DNA of 64,000 bases from contig CALWHG010000005.1 of assembly GCA_944380315.1 (NCBI GenBank), forward strand, positions 1 to 64,000. Reading direction: 5' to 3'. The notes below the pieces were generated by a model. The model was given only the letters and a program-made list of their open reading frames with translations. It did no database searches and was not told the DNA's origin. A program made the translations under genes and the position numbers. Below are positions 1 through 7,600 of the stretch, in pieces. Each line of letters begins with the position of its first letter. The stretch's first letter is position 1. This DNA is from an uncultured Lachnospiraceae bacterium (GTDB lineage Bacteria; Bacillota; Clostridia; Lachnospirales; Lachnospiraceae).

Positions 1-1199
1 GCATATATAAGGAGCTCCCCGGATATGAGCAGGGAGCCTTTCACAGCAGGGACAGCATATATCACGATCACTTCAGGTTTGAGGATGACACTCCTTCAGC
101 CTGGCCCGAAAATCGGACCTATGAAAAATGGTGGAAAAATGATACCCTTCCCAAGCTTAATTATGAAGGCTCAAAGAGGCTTTATGATTATGTGATGGGC
201 ATAGCCAAAAAGTGGATAAGTCCACCCTACGAGGCAGACGGATGGCGTCTTGATGTGGCTGCGGATCTGGGACACAGCGCGGAGTTCAACCACAGCTTCT
301 GGAGAGATTTCAGGAAGGCTGTGAAGTCCGTTTCTCCAGAAGCGGTCATACTGGCGGAGCACTATGGTGACCCATCCTCCTGGCTGCAGGGCGATCAGTG
401 GGATACGGTCATGAATTATGATGCCTTTATGGAGCCGGTGACCTGGTTCCTTACGGGCATGGAAAAGCACAGTGACTGGAAGAAGCCGGAGCTTTGCGGG
501 GACGGACGGGCATTTTTTGATACCATGCGCTATGCCTGGTGTGACATGCAGTATGGCTCGATCATGTCAGCCATGAATGAGCTCAGCAACCATGACCATT
601 CCAGGTTCCTCACAAGGACTAACAAGACCATGGGCAGGCTGTCCACAAGCGGATCCAGGGCAGCAGAGGAGGGACTTAACTTCGGCCTCTTCAGTGCGGC
701 AGTGACTCTTCAGATGACCTGGCCGGGATCTCCCACCATATATTATGGGGATGAGGCCGGACTCTGTGGATGGACGGACCCTGATTCCCGAAGGCCTTAT
801 CCCTGGGGACATGAAAACCATCATGTGCTGGATTTTCATACCTATATGATCTCCATACACAAGCATGATGTGTTCAGATATGGTTCCTTTAAGGAGCTGT
901 GTGTCCAGGGACCCCTCATAGCCTACGGACGCATGTATGGAAGGCAGGCTGCCCTCATAGTGATCAATGCAGGCGAATGCTCCATGGATGTGGACATCCC
1001 CGTATGGGAGATAGGCATGACAGATGACATGACCATCACCAGGGTAGTGGCATCAAATCAGGACAAATACAATGTGGGCTATCATCACAGAGGATCAAAA
1101 AACGGTTATCTTCATTGCCGGATGATGCCCTATTCTTCAAAGGTATACATAAACTGGGCTGCGGATGAACATAACGTGACCTGGGTAGACAGATACTGA
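1..1199 (+). CDS. GH13 alpha-amylase / neopullulanase-like glycosidase, 5'-truncated
   Basis: The reading frame is open from the first complete codon at base 3 to the stop at 1197-1199, so the N-terminus lies outside the window. About 398 residues are visible. The GH13 barrel motifs are clear: WWKNDTLPKLN, then ADGWRLDVA with the nucleophile Asp near base 250, LAEHYGD with the acid/base Glu near base 358, and LSNHDHSR with the third carboxylate near base 590. IYYGDEAGL follows, then a C-terminal beta domain. The WW..DTLPKLN signature is typical of the neopullulanase/cyclomaltodextrinase branch, which cleaves alpha-glucans and maltodextrins. No signal peptide can be judged. A nitroreductase follows 24 bases downstream, with no obvious functional link. 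The family is certain, the exact substrate is not. Confidence 0.93.
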   Translation, partial: IYKELPGYEQGAFHSRDSIYHDHFRFEDDTPSAWPENRTYEKWWKNDTLPKLNYEGSKRLYDYVMGIAKKWISPPYEADGWRLDVAADLGHSAEFNHSFWRDFRKAVKSVSPEAVILAEHYGDPSSWLQGDQWDTVMNYDAFMEPVTWFLTGMEKHSDWKKPELCGDGRAFFDTMRYAWCDMQYGSIMSAMNELSNHDHSRFLTRTNKTMGRLSTSGSRAAEEGLNFGLFSAAVTLQMTWPGSPTIYYGDEAGLCGWTDPDSRRPYPWGHENHHVLDFHTYMISIHKHDVFRYGSFKELCVQGPLIAYGRMYGRQAALIVINAGECSMDVDIPVWEIGMTDDMTITRVVASNQDKYNVGYHHRGSKNGYLHCRMMPYSSKVYINWAADEHNVTWVDRY

Positions 1200-1223
1200 A
1201 AAGAGCTGAAAGGAGGCTTTTAT

Positions 1224-1748
1224 ATGGAAAACGAGAAGGTTCTTAAGGTCATCGAGGAAAGAAGGAGCATCAGGGCCTACAAGCCTGACAAGGTGCCTGC
1301 AGATATCATAGACAAGATAGTTGAGGCCGGCCTTTATGCCCCCTCAGGCATGGGCAGGCAGTCCGTGATCATCATAGCCATCACGGACAAGGACACCAGG
1401 GACAGGCTTTCCAGCTTGAATGCGTCCATCATGGGATCTGACGGAGATCCGTTTTACGGAGCTCCCGCAGTGCTCGTGGTGCTTGCAGACAAGACCCGCC
1501 CTACATATATCTACGACGGAAGCCTTGCCATGGGCAATATGATGCTGGCAGCCAAGGCACTTGGCCTCGGAAGCTGCTGGATACACAGAGCGAAGGAAGA
1601 ATTTGAATCAGAGGAAGGAAAGGAGTTACTTGAGAGTCTCGGCATAGTAGGGCAGTACGAGGGCATCGGAAACTGCATCATAGGCTATGCAGCTGAGGAG
1701 CCCAAGGCAGCGGAAAGGAAGCCGGGAAGAGTATATAAAATAGAATAA
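1224..1748 (+). CDS. Nitroreductase family flavoprotein
   Basis: This 174-residue protein begins at ATG 1224 behind a strong AAAGGAGG site. It opens with VLKVIEERRSIRAYKPDKV and continues with APSGMGRQS, the FMN-contacting pattern of the nitroreductase (NfsB/FRase) fold. The later segment LGSCWIHRA is also typical. Members use FMN and NAD(P)H to reduce nitro groups, quinones or related electrophiles in the cytoplasm, and act as homodimers. The length is normal for the short clostridial members. The stop codon directly abuts the ATG of the following YitT-like gene, so the two are probably co-transcribed. The natural substrate cannot be read from sequence. Confidence 0.9.
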   Translation: MENEKVLKVIEERRSIRAYKPDKVPADIIDKIVEAGLYAPSGMGRQSVIIIAITDKDTRDRLSSLNASIMGSDGDPFYGAPAVLVVLADKTRPTYIYDGSLAMGNMMLAAKALGLGSCWIHRAKEEFESEEGKELLESLGIVGQYEGIGNCIIGYAAEEPKAAERKPGRVYKIE

Positions 1749-2399
1749 ATGAATCAAAGATCATATAAACGTGTTTTAGTCAAAGCGGCATTTATCATAC
1801 TTGGAGCAGCCATACTGAGCTTCGGTATACACAACATACATGAACGGGCAGACATAACCGAGGGCGGAGTCATAGGACTCATGCTCCTCATCAATCAGTG
1901 GTTTGGTATATCTCCCGCGTATGTCACACCGGTAGTGGACCTCATATGCTATGCCTTTGCATTCAGGCTGCTGGGCTTTTCCTTTATAAAGTGGTCCGTA
2001 CTGGCGACGGGAAGCGTCTCGGTCTTCTATAAGATCTGGGAAAGGCTGCCCTACATGCTGCCTGACATGTCCTCACATCCCCTTATGGCGGCCCTCATAG
2101 GCGGAGCCTTCGTGGGAATGGGTGTGGGCATCATAGTCAGGATGGGAGGCTCCAGCGGAGGAGACGATGCGCTGGCCCTCAGCATATCACATATGACTGG
2201 CTGGAGGCTGTCGAGAGCATATCTGCTCACTGATGTAACAGTGCTGCTGCTCTCGCTGACATACATACCCATCGGCAGGATCATTTTTTCCCTTATAACC
2301 GTGACCGTATCCTCAAATCTCATAGATCTGATATGCGGACGCAAGAGGGAGATCAGGGAGGATGTCAAGGAAGGATCTGCTGAGACTGAGCATAGTTAA
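1749..2399 (+). CDS. YitT-family membrane protein, short form
   Basis: The 216-residue product has several hydrophobic helices and the family hallmarks ERADITEGGVIGLMLLINQW near the N-terminus and RMGGSSGGDDALALSISH in the middle. These match YitT/DUF161 membrane proteins, whose transport role is unsettled. Most family members are about 280 residues and carry a cytoplasmic DUF2179 domain at the C-terminus. Here the chain stops just after the last membrane segment with a short charged tail, so that domain is missing. The ATG at 1749 follows the preceding TAA without a gap, which implies translational coupling. A good terminator follows at once. Confidence 0.85.
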   Translation: MNQRSYKRVLVKAAFIILGAAILSFGIHNIHERADITEGGVIGLMLLINQWFGISPAYVTPVVDLICYAFAFRLLGFSFIKWSVLATGSVSVFYKIWERLPYMLPDMSSHPLMAALIGGAFVGMGVGIIVRMGGSSGGDDALALSISHMTGWRLSRAYLLTDVTVLLLSLTYIPIGRIIFSLITVTVSSNLIDLICGRKREIREDVKEGSAETEHS

Positions 2400-2400
2400 C

Positions 2401-2449
2401 AAAAACGGGGACCGAATTTCTACATGTAGAAATTTGGCCCTGTTTTTTT
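2401..2449 (+). terminator. Factor-independent terminator after the YitT gene
   Basis: A long hairpin centred on TACATGTA near 2423 pairs AATTTCTACA with TGTAGAAATT and extends outward through GG/CC and AAAAAC/GTTTTT pairs with small bulges. It ends in a run of seven T. The A-rich left arm could let it work in both directions. It separates the first gene group from the Tad operon. Confidence 0.8.
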
Positions 2450-2624
2450 GTGAAATATTACCACAAGATCTCGCTTGACTAATCGATATGCTGCCTTTAA
2501 AATTTTAATCACCATCTGAAATATCTAAAGAAAAAAGTCTCTGATCAATTCTTTTATTATCTTAGTATTTCCGATAAGCAGTTTCACAGTTGTTTTATTT
2601 TTGGATCTCCGAGGAGGAAAAGCT

Positions 2625-3092
2625 TTGTCAGATACGGCGTTTCTCAAGGAGCTGGTGCTTTGTATCTGTCTTTCCATAGGAGGGATGAGTGACATCTTCA
2701 GAGGAAGAGTCAGGAATGTGCTCCTGATCCTGGCCTTTGCAGCCATAGCAGGCATAAGGCTCATGGGGAAGGAGGGACTGCTCGTACCTTTGGCGGTCGC
2801 AGCACTTACCATGGCGGCATCATTCCCGCTTTTCAGGAAAAGACTCATGGGAGCAGCGGATATCAAGCTGTTTGCCCTGGTATTATTTGCATTCCCTTCA
2901 TTTTTTGGACTTGAGATCCTGTTCATCTCATTTCTTACAGCGCTTCTGCATACGGCTCTGAGGCTTATAAGGCGAGGCTGTGGGAGAGGGCACAGGAGGG
3001 CCAGGGCCATATGGGTAAAAGGCAGAGGAGGACATGGGGTGCTGCTTGTGCCCTATCTCCTTTTTGGTACCATCATAAGATCGGTCATCTGA
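2625..3092 (+). CDS. Prepilin peptidase, A24 family (TadV/CpaA-like), copy 1
   Basis: I place the start at TTG 2625, seven bases after a GAGGAGG site at 2611-2617; an in-frame TTG at 2601 has no site. The 155-residue protein has several membrane helices and the two aspartates of the aspartic prepilin peptidases: GGMSDIFRGRVRN near the N-terminus and GAADIK in the middle. The second motif is normally GxGD; here it reads GAAD. The enzyme should process the Flp-type pilin and TadE-like pseudopilins encoded downstream. It opens the Tad operon; a second peptidase of the same family lies at 10595-11029. Confidence 0.85.
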   Translation: MSDTAFLKELVLCICLSIGGMSDIFRGRVRNVLLILAFAAIAGIRLMGKEGLLVPLAVAALTMAASFPLFRKRLMGAADIKLFALVLFAFPSFFGLEILFISFLTALLHTALRLIRRGCGRGHRRARAIWVKGRGGHGVLLVPYLLFGTIIRSVI

Positions 3093-3132
3093 GCCGGGCT
3101 CCTATGGAGCCATCAGACAGCAGGAGGTATTT

Positions 3133-4179
3133 ATGGAAAAGATCATGGCAGTGCTTACGGGAGAGAGGACCTACGGGGAGAGGCTGTGCGCCTATGCCAA
3201 CTATAAGCGGAGCCTTCCGTTTACGGCAGTATCCTTTGACTCCGGTCAGGCCTACGAAAACTTTGCAAAGAGACACAAGATAGGCGTGCTCCTTACGGAC
3301 GGACATGTGGAAAAGGAGCATATGGGCTTTAGGGAGGGCCGGAGTTCCAGGGAGGAGCTCATCATAGGCCTTTTTGATGAGACCGATGAGGAGAGCGTAT
3401 TCAATTATACGGAGGGGCCTGGGATAGACGCCTATACTCTTATCCCCAAGTATCAGTCCGCGGAGAAGATCATGCGGAGCGTCATGAGCTGCTGCAATGC
3501 CATGGGAGTCGAGATGAGCGCCGAGGACCAGCGGAGCAGTGCCCATATAGTCGGGGTATACAGTCCTGATCCCGGAGTCCAGAAGGCGGCATATGCCATG
3601 ACCCTGGCTCGGGCGCTTTCCTCAAAAAGGAGGACCCTGTTCCTGAGCTTTGAGGAATTTTCCGGCTTTGCCGGTATCACGGGAGAGAGCTATGGAGTGA
3701 GTCTGTCGGACGGTATGCTGTCGCTAAAGCAGGGCAGGCTGGATCCTGAGCGGCTGGGATCGCTGATACATACCTACAGCGGCATAGATTACATCCCGCC
3801 CATACAGTATGCCGATGACATGAAGGGGATCACGGGCGAGGACTGCGCCCAGCTCCTCAGGTCTGTCATCAGATGCGGAAGCTATGAGGTCATGGTGGTG
3901 GACCTGCCTTCGGCCTTCAGCATGGCGGAGGATATGATGGACATATGCCACGAGATATATGTACCTGAAAAGGATGACTTCATGGGCCGGGTCAAGGTGG
4001 AGGAGTTCATGAGATATCTGGAGTTCTGCAAAAAGCTGAGGCTCATATCCAAGCTGAACAGATTTGAGCTTTGCATGCATCTTCCTGCATTTTCCGGATC
4101 CTCCTATATGGACACTCTGTTTTACGGGGAGCTTGGGGACAAGGCCAGGGCTCATGCAGAGCATATCATATGCAGGTGA
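3133..4179 (+). CDS. tadZ: TadZ/CpaE-like pilus localization protein
   Basis: This 348-residue cytoplasmic protein starts at ATG 3133 behind AGGAGG. The first ~120 residues resemble a degenerate receiver domain and the rest a MinD/ParA-type fold: HIVGVYSPDPGVQKAAYAMTLARAL sits where the nucleotide loop belongs, followed by RTLFLSFEEFSG and YEVMVVDLPSAF. The P-loop has no lysine pair (SPDPGVQK), so nucleotide binding is probably weak or altered. TadZ proteins place the Tad secretion machine at the cell pole. Its position before TadA fits this role. The gene overlaps or nearly touches tadA. Sequence divergence keeps the assignment moderate, while context makes it convincing. Confidence 0.8.
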   Translation: MEKIMAVLTGERTYGERLCAYANYKRSLPFTAVSFDSGQAYENFAKRHKIGVLLTDGHVEKEHMGFREGRSSREELIIGLFDETDEESVFNYTEGPGIDAYTLIPKYQSAEKIMRSVMSCCNAMGVEMSAEDQRSSAHIVGVYSPDPGVQKAAYAMTLARALSSKRRTLFLSFEEFSGFAGITGESYGVSLSDGMLSLKQGRLDPERLGSLIHTYSGIDYIPPIQYADDMKGITGEDCAQLLRSVIRCGSYEVMVVDLPSAFSMAEDMMDICHEIYVPEKDDFMGRVKVEEFMRYLEFCKKLRLISKLNRFELCMHLPAFSGSSYMDTLFYGELGDKARAHAEHIICR

Positions 4180-4184
4180 AGCCT

Positions 4185-5402
4185 ATGGACATATACGGCG
4201 ATATTGGACAGACAGAGCCTGAAAGACTGGAAAACAGCATGAAGGAGCATATCGCTGAAAGGATCGGGAGCGCAGACGATGTGACCGACCTTCGGCTTTA
4301 TGAATATATCGATGAAGAGCTTGCCAGGGAGAGTGAGAGCAGGTATATAGCGCTGCAGGACAAGATCCGGCTCCGGGAAAGCCTCTTCAATGCCTTTAGA
4401 AGGCTGGATATCCTGCAGGAGCTTCTGGATGACGACGGGATCACGGAGATCATGATAAATGGGCCTGAAGACATTTTCATAGAAAGGAAGACCGGCATCC
4501 AGCGTCTTCGCAGAAGCTTCCAAAGCAGGGAAAAGCTGGAGGACATCATCCAGCAGATAGTAGGAAGGATAAACCGGTCGGTAAACACCTCGGAGCCCAT
4601 AGTCGATGCCATGCTCAGGGATGATGGCTCCCGCGTGCACATAGTGCTGCCGCCCATAGCCCTGAACGGGCCCATAGTGACCATAAGGAAGTTTCCGGAG
4701 CGCATAGGCATGGAAAGGATGATAAGAGGAGGGACGGTGAGCAGGGAAGCTGCGGAGTTCCTTGGGAGACTGGTAAGATGCGGCTACAACATCTTCATAT
4801 CCGGAGGTACGGCTTCAGGAAAGTCCACCTTTCTCAATGCCCTTTGTGAGTACATACCCTCTGAGGAAAGGATCATCACCATAGAGGATTCGGCGGAGCT
4901 GAGGATCGAGGGCATCCCCAACATGGTCCGGATGGAGACCAGGAACAAAAACAGCACCGGTGAAGGCGAGATAAACATGTCCATGCTCATAAAGGCAGCC
5001 CTGCGTATGAGGCCGGACAGACTTATCATAGGAGAGGTAAGAGGTGCCGAGGCTGCGGACATGCTGACCGCCGGCAATACGGGACATGACGGCATGCTTT
5101 CCACCGGACACGCCAATTCCACAGAGGACATGCTAAACAGATTTGAGTCCATGGTGCTCATGGGTATGGATATACCCATGGATTCCATCAGGAACCGCAT
5201 AGTGTCTGCCATAGACATACTGGTGCATCTGAGGCGCATGCCTGATGGTTCGAGGAGAGTGACGGAGATATCAGAGGTGGGAGAGCATAAGGCAGGAAGG
5301 ATAGAGCTTAACAGGATATATGATTATGATACGCAGAAAAGGTCGCTTAAAAGGATCGGTGAGCTTAAAAGGACGCAGAAGCTTGAGATCAAGGGAGGAT
5401 GA
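4185..5402 (+). CDS. tadA: Tad pilus assembly ATPase TadA/CpaF
   Basis: A type II/IV secretion ATPase of about 405 residues. Visible motifs are the Walker A GGTASGKST, the Asp-box region IITIEDSAEL, the Walker B stretch RPDRLIIGEVRGAEA, and TGHDGMLSTGHANS, the His-box region of the CpaF family. The hexamer powers assembly of the Flp pilus from the cytoplasmic side. I prefer ATG 4185 because AGGTGA lies five bases upstream; ATG 4170 in the same frame would overlap tadZ by ten bases. The 3' end overlaps the probable start of tadB, which suggests coupled translation in the pilus operon. Confidence 0.93.
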   Translation: MDIYGDIGQTEPERLENSMKEHIAERIGSADDVTDLRLYEYIDEELARESESRYIALQDKIRLRESLFNAFRRLDILQELLDDDGITEIMINGPEDIFIERKTGIQRLRRSFQSREKLEDIIQQIVGRINRSVNTSEPIVDAMLRDDGSRVHIVLPPIALNGPIVTIRKFPERIGMERMIRGGTVSREAAEFLGRLVRCGYNIFISGGTASGKSTFLNALCEYIPSEERIITIEDSAELRIEGIPNMVRMETRNKNSTGEGEINMSMLIKAALRMRPDRLIIGEVRGAEAADMLTAGNTGHDGMLSTGHANSTEDMLNRFESMVLMGMDIPMDSIRNRIVSAIDILVHLRRMPDGSRRVTEISEVGEHKAGRIELNRIYDYDTQKRSLKRIGELKRTQKLEIKGG

Positions 5403-6147
5403 GCCCATAGATTATCACAGCTACAGGATGAGCCTGAGGGACATGCTGGCATGCATGCTGATAGCTTTCCTGCTGTCAGGGGCAGTGGCATATATCTTTT
5501 ATAAAAGCCTCCTGGCATTTCTGATCCTGTTCCCTCTGGCCTGTGTGACAGTGCCGCCAGTGGTGAGGGACGAGCTCAGGAGGAGGCGGGACGAAAGGCT
5601 CAGGGCAGAGTTCAGGGATACCATAGTTTCGATCAGCGGATATCTGAGTGCCGGCTATTCCATGGAAAACGCATTTGCAGAGGTCCTGAAGGAGATGCAG
5701 CGTATGGGCCCAAAGGACAGTCTGATGCTCAGGGAGCTGGCTTCCATAGTCAGGGGCATACGCATCAATCAGAACGTGGAACAGCTTCTGCTGAGCTTTG
5801 CTGCCAGGAGCGGCAATGATGACATACAGAGCTTTGCACAGGTATTTTCTCTTTCAAAAAGAAATGGAGGGGATATGCGGGAGATCATTGAACGCACGGC
5901 AAATGTCATAAGGGACAAGGTACAGGTAAAGGAAGATATAAAGACGGCCACACAGGCCGTAAGATTTGAACAGCTGGTCATGTCGTTCATACCTTTCTTC
6001 GTAGTCTTCTACATAGACCTGAGCTCGGCCGGATTTCTGGAGCCTCTTTATGAGGGGATACCGGGGAGAGCGGTCATGACCGTGGCTCTGATCATGATGG
6101 CAGTATCCTTCCTGCTGTCCAGAAAGCTTACGGACATAGGCTTCTGA
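5320..6147 (+). CDS. tadB: Tad inner-membrane platform protein TadB
   Basis: The 275-residue protein has two N-terminal membrane helices (DMLACMLIAFLLSGAVAYIF and the next segment), a cytoplasmic type II secretion F (T2SF) domain with GYLSAGYSMENAFAEV, and two C-terminal helices. TadB forms the membrane platform that works with the TadA ATPase. The start is uncertain: ATG 5320 or 5326 lies inside tadA behind a weak AGGA, while ATG 5428 would avoid the overlap but has no ribosome site. The Arg/Lys-rich first 30 residues would be cytoplasmic either way. Confidence 0.87.
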   Translation: MIMIRRKGRLKGSVSLKGRRSLRSREDEPIDYHSYRMSLRDMLACMLIAFLLSGAVAYIFYKSLLAFLILFPLACVTVPPVVRDELRRRRDERLRAEFRDTIVSISGYLSAGYSMENAFAEVLKEMQRMGPKDSLMLRELASIVRGIRINQNVEQLLLSFAARSGNDDIQSFAQVFSLSKRNGGDMREIIERTANVIRDKVQVKEDIKTATQAVRFEQLVMSFIPFFVVFYIDLSSAGFLEPLYEGIPGRAVMTVALIMMAVSFLLSRKLTDIGF

Positions 6148-6157
6148 GGGCAAGGTC

Positions 6158-7390
6158 ATGAAAGGGATCAAGCGTATCGGAAGATACAGGACTCAGATCC
6201 TGTGCATAGGTGCCTCAGTGCTGCTTGCCATAGGCTATATGCTGGGGCCTGGACAGGATACCGTACTTAAGGAAGGTCACATCATAGAAAGAGGAGCCTA
6301 CGGAAGCGGCAGCAGAGAATACAGCCTCTTGGTGGAAGGGCTGGGAGAGGAAGCGGAAGATATAAGCTTTTCCATAGCGGAAAGGACATACAGCGACAGG
6401 GAGATAGAGGAAAGGTTTGATGAGCTTGCCACAGGGCTTCCGGAGGTGTTTTGCTCGGAGGGCCAGTCAGTGGATGCCATAAGCTCAGATCTGTACCTGC
6501 CTTCCCGCATAGATGGATATGAAGGCATAAGGATCAGCTGGTATCCCGAGGATACTGATCTCATGGACTATGAGGGCAGGCTCAGATACCGGGGAGAGGA
6601 TGGAGAGAGGACTACAGGCATAAGTGCTGTCCTTACATATAATGACTGGAGCGCAGAGTATTTTTATGAGCTTACCATAGTGCCTCCTGAGCTTACAGAG
6701 GAGGAAAGGAACAGGCTTGAGCTTGTAAGGCTTATAGAGGAAGCAGACATGGAGGATCCCCTTTCAGAGGCTGTCGAGCTTCCAACTACGGTCAACGGAA
6801 GAGAGGTAAGTTATGCCTCAGAGACAGATACTGCTCCCTTGCTGATCATATTCCTTGGACTGCTTTCAGCTGTCCTCATATCAGTAAAGCCCATGGAGGA
6901 CAAAAGGAAGTCTGCCAAACAAAGGGAGGAGAGGCTCTCCAGGGAATATGCGGATATCGTGAGCAAGCTGCTCCTCTATATAGGGGCGGGACTTACGGCC
7001 AGAAATGCCTGGGCCAGACTCTATACGGATCATGAGGAGATGAACAGAGGAGAAAAGGAAGGAAGTCCTGTGATGGAGGAGATAAGGAATATGCTCAGGG
7101 CCATGGAGGGCGGCATGCCTGAGGGCAGGGCATACACGGAATTTGGAAGGAGCTGTGGACTGAGATGCTATCAGAGGCTGGCATCTATACTTGAACAGAA
7201 CAGGAAAAACGGGAGTCGGGATCTGAGGAACCTGCTTCGCATAGAGATGGAGGAGGCCTTTGAGCAGAGGAAGAACCAGGCTCTTCGTGAAGGCCAGCAG
7301 GCTTCGACAAAGCTGATGCTTCCGCTGTTCATCTCATTCGGAGCCGTCATGCTCATAATCATGGCACCGGCACTCATGTCCATGGGTTAA
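6158..7390 (+). CDS. tadC: TadC-like platform protein with extracytoplasmic Ig-like insert
   Basis: The 410-residue chain has an N-terminal membrane helix near residues 11-30, then about 190 residues that should be outside the membrane, a second helix (LLIIFLGLLSAVLISV), a T2SF domain with YADIVSKLLLYIGAGLTARN, and a C-terminal helix. Ordinary TadC proteins are about 300 residues and lack the outer domain. That insert contains DLYLPSRIDGYEGIRISWYP and later SAVLTYNDWSAEYFYELTIV, the layout of atrophied bacterial Ig (aBig) domains: an LP..I.G..I.W core and a closing F.V.V-like strand. The C-terminal half should pair with TadB as platform. The role of the outer domain is unknown. Confidence 0.82.
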   Translation: MKGIKRIGRYRTQILCIGASVLLAIGYMLGPGQDTVLKEGHIIERGAYGSGSREYSLLVEGLGEEAEDISFSIAERTYSDREIEERFDELATGLPEVFCSEGQSVDAISSDLYLPSRIDGYEGIRISWYPEDTDLMDYEGRLRYRGEDGERTTGISAVLTYNDWSAEYFYELTIVPPELTEEERNRLELVRLIEEADMEDPLSEAVELPTTVNGREVSYASETDTAPLLIIFLGLLSAVLISVKPMEDKRKSAKQREERLSREYADIVSKLLLYIGAGLTARNAWARLYTDHEEMNRGEKEGSPVMEEIRNMLRAMEGGMPEGRAYTEFGRSCGLRCYQRLASILEQNRKNGSRDLRNLLRIEMEEAFEQRKNQALREGQQASTKLMLPLFISFGAVMLIIMAPALMSMG

Positions 7391-7408
7391 TGCTTACAGG
7401 AGGGTCAT

Positions 7409-7600
7409 ATGTATTTAAAAGAGGATTTATGGAAGGATATAAAGGCCTTTGCCGCAGATGAGAGCGGTGTAGGCGTGATAGAGGTGGTGCTTATACTGGT
7501 GGTGCTTATAGGCCTCGTCATAGTCTTTAAAGGCTCAATAAATGAGCTTTTAACGGATATTTTCAAAGAGATCCAGTCTCTTTCCGAAGATGTTTATTAA
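7409..7600 (+). CDS. Flp1-like major pilin candidate
   Basis: This 63-residue protein starts behind AGGAGG at 7398-7403. It has a short polar N-terminus, then ESGVGVIEVVLILVVLIGLV, where a Gly/Glu-containing class IV pilin processing region runs into a hydrophobic helix. The size and arrangement match the Flp1-like family of Firmicutes Tad loci. The product would be cleaved by one of the two A24 peptidases and polymerised through TadA/TadB/TadC. It ends 11 bases inside the next gene. It is the only pilin-sized gene in the locus, so it is the best candidate for the fibre subunit. Confidence 0.83.
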   Translation: MYLKEDLWKDIKAFAADESGVGVIEVVLILVVLIGLVIVFKGSINELLTDIFKEIQSLSEDVY

